DNA from: Zygnema cylindricum
Lineage: Eukaryota > Streptophyta > Zygnematophyceae > Zygnematales > Zygnemataceae
NCBI GenBank assembly: GCA_037447655.1
Contig: JBBHKE010002909.1
Coordinates: 1-62,000, forward strand
Reading direction: 5' to 3'
Length of the DNA stretch: 62,000 nucleotides
Shown: positions 53,898 to 62,000 of the stretch, piece by piece
Position numbering within the stretch: the first letter of the stretch is position 1
How the letters are laid out: every line of letters starts with the position of its first letter
Program-made: the position numbers and the translations under genes
The notes under the pieces: model-generated
Databases searched by the model: none
What the model was told of the DNA's origin: nothing
Seen by the model: the letters and a program-made list of their open reading frames with translations, nothing else

Positions 53898-54926
53898 TGG
53901 ACCACAGAATACAGGAAGCCTCTAGATAGTATTTAACTAACCCACTTTAAGCCACAACCACTGCTGCACAAGAAGGCAAACTGACAATTTGACTGCACCC
54001 CTGTGTAGCCTGGACTCCCCTGAGTCCGTAGAAAAAAGAATCAATGAAAACGGCCAACCAGGCGATAAGTTATAGGGTGGCAAAGATGCCAATTTATACA
54101 AACTCTCTGAGAGAGAGGACTATCTACCTAAATTTTCCTAAGTCCTAGTTTTTCCTAATTCCCTCTCACAGCTCCTATCTACTGCCTGTACGAACCAATC
54201 ACAAAACTGTATAGTACTAGAAAGTACTACTGCCGATGTACTTTCTGTACGGCCTCTGTACGACAAGGCCATTAGTGGACGCGTGTATACTTTCCACTCA
54301 TCCGTACGTTCCTCGGAATTCCCGCGACCGAATGATGTCTCCCCACGTGGCGCCAGGTGATGCCACGTCACTAAATGCCAAAGTGACCACTCCGGGATTT
54401 CGGCGATGATGTGCGCCGTTGGATTATATGCGAAACGTAATCTTGGCCGGAATAAATACTTGCGCGATATTTGTTCCGATGTAGAAATAAAAATGCGTGG
54501 TATCCGTTTTGAATTAGCGTCGTACGACGTACTTTATAAAACTGTATATATGTACGCCGTAAACAGTTTTAGTTAAATGAACTTTATCCTTTCGAACTAA
54601 ATATATATCTATCACATACCATAGCACTTAGCATTGGTCCTAGTCTATTAGGATAAAGCTGACCGCTACCGGTCGATTTGACGAACCGCAGGTACCGGGA
54701 TCAAATCTCTGGTCCGTCAAGTATATTTTTAGTAACCTACTAAAAATAGCTGTCTGTTGAACTAAGGCAGCCATGGATCAACCTCTCTCTCTTTCCTTCA
54801 GTGACTACAACAAGTATGGGGGCTAGAGAGCGGAGGTGGAGGCAGGCTGTCCGTCCTTTTTCTTTTTCCTTTTATAAAACCATATTTAAACCTAGAAAAT
54901 ACTCTAGAAATCTATAAATTTCAACA
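53878..54926 (-). repeat. C3 5' LTR
   Basis: 1049 bp, identical to the 3' LTR but for two positions. It contains the gag start codon (53,897-53,895) 20 bases before its end, so the transcript leader and the first codons are LTR-encoded. Confidence 0.96.
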
Positions 54927-54934
54927 GGGGGGGG

Positions 54935-55097
54935 CAAAGATTACTGGATATGTACGGACACCCATATTGTACTAAATATATCGCGTTATAATATGTTGGT
55001 CGTGGTGCGATATATAGAGGCTTCCGACTGATCGATAATCGATATATTGAATATCGAACTTATCGCGATATGATTTTACTTGATACCCAACATTACT
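54935..55097 (-). mobile_element. D element, right half
   Basis: Continues the element interrupted at 48,427 and ends GATACCCAACATTACT (55,082-55,097). Confidence 0.55.
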
Positions 55098-55778
55098 AGT
55101 GAGTAGTAATGTGAACGATAAAATATGAATTCCCCAACTGTACGGCGGATTATTCAGCTTATTACAAAGGTACAAGAAAATTGTGCATGCGTTCATGACC
55201 GTCAATGGTTCAAAACACTTGAATAACAAAAGGAAAAGTAGACTTTATTTCCAAAAACGCGATGGTACACAAATGGAATCTATGAAAGGGTTTAAAAATC
55301 TATTAAAGAAATACTTAAACAAAAGAATCTTCTAACTTAAAAGTTCACGGCTCGGCGGCCGCAATTGTACCATACACCAAGTTTCGATTTCGGATAGGAT
55401 CCTGTTACGGTACGAGCGAATCTTAGTTGCCGCCAGAGCCGGCGTTAAATTGACAGAGCCGTCCGCGAACTGTACTTTTTATTGACTGTTCCGCCGGCAG
55501 TTTTGGCGGATCCGCTATACCGTACTCTCCACCATCTTTATACAAATTATTAGTATTCTGTATCGGTAAAAACGTTATCGCAATAACACCAAACCGATAG
55601 TTGTCGGTTATCGAATGGTCAACGGTCCCGATATATTTGTACCTTATGTACTTTCTGTCCGGAGTGTTTTCTGTCCGGTATACTAAACGGTAAATTTACG
55701 ACAAATGTACGGTAATTTACGGGAAATGTACGGGATTTGACGAAAAAACACGTTGCACTTTGTAGTACTTTTTGGGCG
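55098..55778. other. No recognisable gene
   Basis: Contains GC-rich islets (about 55,345-55,520, with 'gccggcg', 'gcggccgc' and 'cgccggcag' words) in AT-rich DNA. No motif or clear repeat was identified. Confidence 0.5.
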
Positions 55779-55783
55779 GTTAA

Positions 55784-56848
55784 TGTAGAAATTAATGGTC
55801 TTTTGAAGTATTTTCTAGGTCTGAATAGAAATATAGAAAGAAGTCATGGCACTCTACCTCTAACTTCTCTCTCCAACTCTCAAACTTGTCGCAGTCACTG
55901 AGAAATTGGAGAGGAAGCTAGAGCCATGGCTACCTAGGCTATCCAGAGGTTTACGGGATATAAATATTAGTTTATTTATAATTAGGGGTTTATTTACTAG
56001 AAGTATATGTAATACCTCTAGGATTTGATCGTGGAACCTGCCGGACGGTAAGCAGCCGGTAGCCGGTAGCTTTAACCGTTAAGTCTAGACTTGGTGTTAC
56101 GTAATGTAGGGTTTGATAATTAATTAAACATTAATACGTAGAATAGTTTATTTAACTGTAACAGTTTTACGGGAGACATAGATCCAGTAATGTAAAAGTA
56201 CGGATAACGGTACGGATAAAAAACGAATACCGCGCATTTATTTCTTTAGCGAAACGAATACCCACATGTATTTATTACGGCTACGATTAAATGTGAATTT
56301 AATCGGACGGCCGAAATTAAACCCCGAGATCGCGGAAGACAATTTCGGCGGTTTTTGGTCATCGCCACATCGGATACACGTGGCGCAATGACATTGGATC
56401 GCGGCATCTCCGAGGATTAAGGGAGCGAATCCGGATATACCACGTGTCGACATTTAGGCCATGTCGTACAATGTTCGTACAAAAAGTATACCTGCAGCTG
56501 TACTTTTGTGTACGGAAGTATAATCTGATTGGCTCCGTACATCAGTAGATAGAGTCTGTGAGAGAGATAGGACTTAGAAAAATTGGGAGATAGGACCCTC
56601 TCTCCCAGAGAGGTTCTGTAAAAAAGGTCAACTTTGACCCTCCATAACTTACAGCTCAGGGAAGCAAATTCAGAGATTCTTTTTGCTATCGACTCAGGGG
56701 AGTCTTGCCTTCACAAGGGTGAAGTTGTCAGATTTTTTGTCTTCCAGGGTGGCAATTGTTCTTGCTGAAACACAAAGGGGTCAGGGTTATCCTAGAGGCT
56801 TCTTGGAAGCTGTCCACTCTGAGGACTTATGGAGGTCTCAGAGTTTCA
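55784..56848 (+). repeat. Solo copia LTR with target duplication GTTAA
   Basis: Starts TGTAGAAATTAATGG and ends GAGTTTCA. It is related to the C4 LTR in inverse orientation. A perfect 5-bp duplication GTTAA lies at 55,779-55,783 and 56,849-56,853, and no internal region is present, so it formed by LTR-LTR recombination after insertion. Two G-boxes CACGTG are at 56,377-56,382 and 56,441-56,446. 56,854-57,139 is a spacer without recognisable content. Confidence 0.9.
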
Positions 56849-57139
56849 GTTAACTGAACATAAATTTTATGGGAACGTACGGAATTGTACCGATAAAATT
56901 ATTATCATGGAACGGTAAAATGACGACGGGCACAAGTTACAACGGATGCAAAATAACATTATGTGCGCCGTTGGAATCGACAAACAACATTCAATGAGAA
57001 AATACGAGCGGACGGTCAGCGTGAGCGTCGGCATCTCGGAATGGCTTTTTTGGTGGCTTTTGTCTAAAAAGCCGATGGATTGACATGCGACAGGTTTTTA
57101 GTGGATCCCAAAAAATATAGGGACAAAGCCACGGCGTCG

Positions 57140-58215
57140 TGCAACTCTGAGACCTCCATAAGACCTCAGAGTAAGCAGCTCACACGAAGCCTCTAGGATA
57201 ACCCTGACCCATTTGTCTTTCAGCACAAATAACTGCCACCCTAACAAACAAAAACACTGATCACCTTCACCACTGTGAAGGCAAGACTCCCCTAAGTCGA
57301 TAGAAAAAAGAATCTATGAGTTTGCTCCTCTGAGCAGTAAGTTATGGAGGGTCAAAGTTGACCTTTTATACAAAAGCTCTCTGGGAGAGAGGGTCCTATC
57401 TACAAATTTTTCTAAGTCCTATCTCTCTCACAAACTCTATCTACTGGTGTACAAAACCAATCATATTACTCTTCCATACACAGAAGTATAATTGCCGGTG
57501 TACTTTCTGTGCGAATATTGTACGACATGGCCTAAATGTCGACACGTGGTATATCCGTATTTGCTCCCTTAATCCCCGGAGATGCCGCGATCGAATGTCA
57601 TTATGCCACGTGTCATCCGATGTGGCGATGACCAAAAACCGCCGAAATCCTCTTCCGTGATCTCAGTATTCATTCCGGCCGTCCGATTTAAATGCAGATT
57701 AAATCGTAGTCGTAATAAATACTTGCGCGGTAGTCGTTTCACTATCGAAAAAATGCGCGGTACTTGTTTCTTGTTCGTACATTAATCCGTACTTTTACAT
57801 AACCGAATCTATGTATTTTGTAAATAGTTTCCGTTAAATTAATTTGTTAGCGTAGAAATGGTTTTTTAATTATCAAACCGTATATAATCTAACACTCGTC
57901 ATAGACTAAATGGATAGAGCTACCAGCTACGGGCAGCTTTGACGGCCGGTAGGTATCTGGATCAAATCCTGGTTCCGACAGCTCTACTTTTAGTAAACTA
58001 GTAAATCAACTAATTTACTACTGTAAATCAACTAATCTACTACCCGTAAATCTTTGGATAGCATAGGGAGCCATGGCTCTAGCTTCATCTCCGAGTTTTA
58101 GTGACTGCAACAAGTGTGGGAGTTGAAGATAGAAGTTAGAGGCAGACTGCCTTAGCTTCTTTACTGTATTTTATTTTAGACCTAGAAAATACTAAACTAA
58201 CAATCAATTTCTACA
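57140..58215 (-). repeat. C4 3' LTR
   Basis: On the minus strand it starts TGTAGAAATTGATTG and ends GAGTTGCA; length 1076 bp. Two G-boxes CACGTG lie at 57,543-57,548 and 57,607-57,612. The polypurine tract (AAAATAAGGAGAG, 58,216-58,228) adjoins it. The 5-bp left flank is CGTCG; the partner is outside the window. Confidence 0.88.
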
Positions 58216-58228
58216 CTCTCCTTATTTT
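58216..58228 (-). other. C4 polypurine tract
   Basis: AAAATAAGGAGAG on the minus strand directly before the LTR start TGTAG; the counterpart of C3 49,541-49,553. Confidence 0.75.
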
Positions 58229-61200
58229 CTAGTAAATCTTCAATTTCAGACCACACTTCTCCCTGCAAAATATTAGTTTAGGGGAAGGCACAGGTTTGGT
58301 CATCATATCTGCTACCATCTCGCTATCTGGTCGGTACTCTAAACTGATTATTTTGTTTTCAACTTCTCTCTAACAAAGCTGAGTCTAATGTCCATGTGTT
58401 TGGCTTTAAAATGATGTTTAGGATTGGCAGAAATAGCGATTGCTGCCTGATTATCACAAAATATTTTCTACACACCACTCTTAAGATGACCAACTTCACC
58501 AAGTAAAGACTTGACCCACATCAATTCTTTTACAGCAGAGCAAGAGGCCATATACTCAGCCTCCATGGTGGACTGAGCAATAACCTTTTGCTATTTGCTA
58601 CTCCAACAGCAAGCCCCGTCACCCACATATAATAGATATCCAGAAGTACATCTCCTGATCGGAGCATCATTATAACTGGCATCACTCCAAGTAGTGATGT
58701 CAGTATTCACCCCACCCAAATGCAGCCATAGATCCCTAGTTCCTATCAAATATGTAAGGACTCTCTTAGCTGCCTCCCTATCCCTCTTAGTGGGAGCATT
58801 TAGACTTCTACTCGGCACTCCTACAGCTGCAGCTAAATCCGGCCGGGTACAATTCATAAAATATATAACACTTCCCACTACTTGCATGTAAGGAATAGTC
58901 TGCATGAACTTCTATTCTTCAGGAGATAATTCTTCGTCTAAGATTATGACTCCTTCTTCCTCACTCCCCTCACTTCCCTTCTTTAACTCCATTGGTGTTG
59001 TACAACTATTAGCTTTATCCATCTGAAATTTTTCAAGCATGTTCGATATTGCTTCCTTTTGAGTCAATCTTATAATCTTTCTTTTTCGATCTCTTTCTAC
59101 TTGAATTCCCAAAATATATTTTGCTTCCCCCATATCCTTCATTTCAAATCTCCCCTTAAGATGGATTTTTAGTTTATTAATTTTTTCCATTGATTTACTT
59201 AAAACAAGTAAATCATCAACGTAAATTGCAGTAAATATAACACCTTCTTCATCTTCAAAAACATAAATTGAGTGATCTGAGCTCATCCGGATATATCCCA
59301 GACCGGTAAGAAACACATCAAGCTTCTTATTCCACTGTCGAGGTGCATGTTTCAAACCATAAAGGAATTTGATCAACCGACATACCTTACTCTCCTCTCC
59401 TTCCTCCACAAATCCTTCATGTTATCGCATAAATACCTCCTCTTCCAATTCTCTATGCAAAAAGGTTGTCTTGATGTCCATCTGGTGCACCTCCATGTCT
59501 TCCATTGCGGCTAGACTAAGAAGTATGCGGACGGAGGGAAATCAGCCGACCAGGGCAAAGGTTTCCTTGTAGTCGATTCCTTCTTTATGTGTAAATCCTT
59601 TTGCCACTAGTTGGGCTTTGTAACGCTCAATGGTGTTATCCGGGTTCAGTTATAATTTGAAAACCCACTCACAACCGATTGGTTTTCGGTTAGGTGGACA
59701 GTCCACCAACTCCTAAGTATTGGCTGCCATAATTGAGGCCATCTCCTCATTGATGGCTCTCTTCTACCGGTTCCTTTCTGGACAGGTTATCGCCTCTTTA
59801 TAAGTTTGAGGTTCATTTTGATGAGATAGTTTGTTACCTTGTTATTAACCTGTTTTTCTTGCAATCTTTTGCTACTTCTCATTCCCCCCTCAAAATCTGT
59901 GGCCGAAATAGATGGTTCTCGTGGTTTCTTTCGAACAATCTTGGCTTCTCCCCTATCCCTTGATTTCGAAGCAATTTCCATCACACCTTCCACTTCGGGT
60001 AGAGTTGTCACTGGAGTTTCCACAGCTGAGTCTTTTTCGGTCTGATTTGTACCCGCAAGAATGTCATATTCTCTAAAACCTGGATAGTGAGGAAGCTCAA
60101 AGTCATCGGAATTTTCTGATTCAAATCTGATTTTTACTAACTTTGTATACTTGAAGGGATTCACAGACTTTCCTTCATCCATAACTACTAGATGCTTTAC
60201 TAAGATTATATATTCATTTTCTAGATCGTAAACTCTATATCTTTTAACATCCCCATCATATCCTAATAAGTATTCCGGTTTTCCTTTATGATCTAGCTTC
60301 CAATTAGACCGATCTGTATCTAGACTGAATACTTGACTGCCAAAAACCTTTAAGTGAGATATGTCTTGTTTTCGACTGGTCCATCCCTTATAAGGTGTTT
60401 GATCTTTTATAGCTGAGGTAAGAACTCTATTTTTGAGGTAATTAGCGCAGTTCATTGCTTTTTCCCAGAACCTTTTTCCTATCTTCTTATCTGACAACAT
60501 ATTTCTAGCACTATCACTTAGTGTCCTATTTAATTGCTCAGCTACCCCATTCTGTTCCGGGTATTCTGGAATTGTCTTTTAGTGTTGAACTCCATCTTCC
60601 CTCAGAAAATCATCAAACTGGTTAGAAGTAAACTCTCCACCATTGTCACTCCTTACTCTCTTGATTGGAGTTTCATGGAGTTTTTCGCTCCATGCTTTAT
60701 ATTGTCTAAAACAATCCTGAGCTTCTGACTTGTTTTTCAAAAAATACACCCTGGAATACCGAGACCAATCATCAGTTATAGTCATCATAAATCTCTTCCC
60801 CCTGGTGAGGGTAATTTTGCCGGTCCCCAAATATCTGTGTGTACTAAATCTAGAATTTTTTCTCCCCGATAGGTGGCTCTTTTGGGAAAGGGCAATCTGT
60901 GTGCTTTACCTTGAGCACATCCACTACAATCACTTAGATTCTCACTCTCACTGAACTAAATTCCTTCCACCACTCCCATCTTTTTCATTTCTCTTAGCTC
61001 ATCTAGATTCACATGCCCAAGCATCTTATGCCACATCATTATATCATGAACACTAGCATAATAAAGTTTTTTTGTTTCATTGCTTAAAATCAGCCTAAAC
61101 ATCCCTTAGCTACCTTTTTCAGCGGTAAAATAAACTTCTTCCTCAAAACTAAGCAGTAAAGACTCATTTCCTAGTGCTAGTATCAAAACCCTTATCATCT

Positions 61201-61980
61201 AATACAGACGTAGAGATGAGGTTTTTGTTCAGCCCCGGAATAAACAATACATAGGAGAATGTAACTATGGATGTCTTTCCTTATACTAACACTTTTAGAT
61301 CCACCGATCCTAGAAGAGAAGTAGTGACTATCCTCCCATCCCCGTACTCTATCTCTACGATGGGAATCTTTCTTATCTTAGTGAACAGGTGTTTTTCCTT
61401 ACACATGTGCAGGGAGGCACCTGAATCTACAATCCAAACTGCTTCACCTTTCAATCCACCGAAAGCACGTTTGTGCTTTCGTGGAATTTCTACCTCGTTT
61501 GTCGCTTCCAACTCCTTATCCAATAGGAGCTCATCGTCCTCGACTTCGGATTCCACCTCATGTACCTGTGTCACAAAGGCCTTTTTCTTTCCTCTCGGGG
61601 TTCCACCGGTCTGCCATTCCTTTAACCGAAGCTTGGTTAGCTTAGTGCACTCCGCCATATAGTGCCCTGGTTTCTTACAGAAATGACATAAACCCTTGGG
61701 AGCCCTTAGTTCGAACTCCTCGATCTGATTTTTCTGCTCCCCCCTTCGTAATTTCCAACCGGTCTTTGGGAATCCTTGTTGCTCCAGTCGGTCCCAGCTG
61801 CCAGGGCTTTCCCACTCTTTCCTCCCTTTCGGATCTCAATTGTATTCTCTCGAACGAGAATCATTCCTACCACTGAGTTCCATATCCATTTTGAGTCCGA
61901 CAAGTCCTGCACACGATTGACTATGTTCTCGAACTCATCGGGTAACTTCACGAGTAGACAATTAACCTTTTATTTTTCAC
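58216..61980 (-). pseudogene. C4: decayed copia gag-pol (window-truncated)
   Basis: The minus strand carries, from the window edge downward: the end of Gag (61,951-61,706, K-L-P-D-E-F-E-N-I-V ... M-I-L-V-R-E-N-T), zinc knuckle C-H-F-C-K-K-P-G-H-Y-M-A-E-C (about 61,697-61,655), protease D-S-G-A-S (about 61,420), integrase C-S-G-C (about 60,925) and R-S-D-N-G-G-E-F (about 60,650), integrase C-terminal part (60,500-59,787), RT (Y-V-D-D near 59,215) and RNase H (W-S-D-A-S-Y near 58,690; D-N-Q-A-A near 58,450). Many stops and frameshifts break the frame. It is close to C3 in sequence and serves as a reference for it. Confidence 0.9.
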
Positions 61981-62000
61981 TAAAATCTTTTCCAACACTC

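Larger units (their letters stand above)
48492..54926 (-). mobile_element. C3: young, nearly intact Ty1/copia retrotransposon
   Basis: Length 6435 bp, with two 1049-bp LTRs that I compared base by base: they differ only at 49,203/54,589 and 49,323/54,709, both T/C transitions. A GGGGG flank on both sides is compatible with a 5-bp target duplication. Primer-binding site, polypurine tract and a full set of copia domains are present, and the reading frame is open from gag to the end except for one TAG. By comparison C1, C2 and C4 are riddled with stops. The near-identity of the LTRs implies very recent insertion. Confidence 0.95.

Overview
The window is nuclear DNA from a repeat-rich genome of the green-plant lineage. 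Three observations point there. First, a minus-strand gene fragment encodes an omega-3 fatty-acid desaturase (FAD3/FAD7/FAD8 type), with exons of 93, 186 and 81 bp separated by phase-0 introns. Second, TTTAGGG-like (plant telomere-type) repeats sit in retroelement leaders. Third, copia primer-binding sites are complementary to the anticodon arm of plant initiator tRNA-Met. I cannot tell an alga, bryophyte, fern or seed plant from this sequence. No rRNA, tRNA, CRISPR or prokaryotic operon was seen.

Layout. 1-7.4 kb: end of a copia LTR, a LINE 3' end, and a complete but decayed copia element (C1, 1217-7388, target duplication TGTCG) inserted in a minus-strand retroelement (G1). 7.4-13.1 kb: the rest of G1 (gag, long leader), then a decayed non-LTR reverse transcriptase. 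13.5-17.6 kb: a possible decayed exon and a truncated copia (C2, minus). 17.6-28.5 kb: two more G copies (G2 truncated; G3 with both LTRs, gag and a protease-like region but no visible RT or integrase), and a 1.5-kb insertion holding a tandemly duplicated acidic ORF. 28.5-33.7 kb: low-complexity DNA, including a 1.7-kb purine-rich strand and several minisatellites.

33.7-43.3 kb is the only genic zone. On the minus strand lie desaturase exons inside a tandem duplication (one exon is present twice), exon-like segments of an unidentified gene, and a candidate two-exon gene for a 93-residue membrane protein with a telo-box upstream. A 10-N assembly gap lies at 39,722-39,731. 38-48 kb is rich in TA-flanked inverted-repeat elements (M family) and tandem repeats.

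48.2-62 kb is copia territory. C3 (48,492-54,926, minus) is very young: its two 1049-bp LTRs differ at two positions, and its gag-pol frame is open except for one in-frame UAG. A solo LTR follows (55,784-56,848, plus, target duplication GTTAA). C4 (57,140 to the window end, minus) is a decayed relative of C3.

Most coding potential is therefore transposon-derived. Copia proteins (Gag, protease, integrase, RT, RNase H) would act together in one replication cycle. The G family looks non-autonomous and would need RT and integrase supplied in trans. All boundaries, identities and splice sites were judged by eye, with no alignment or database search.
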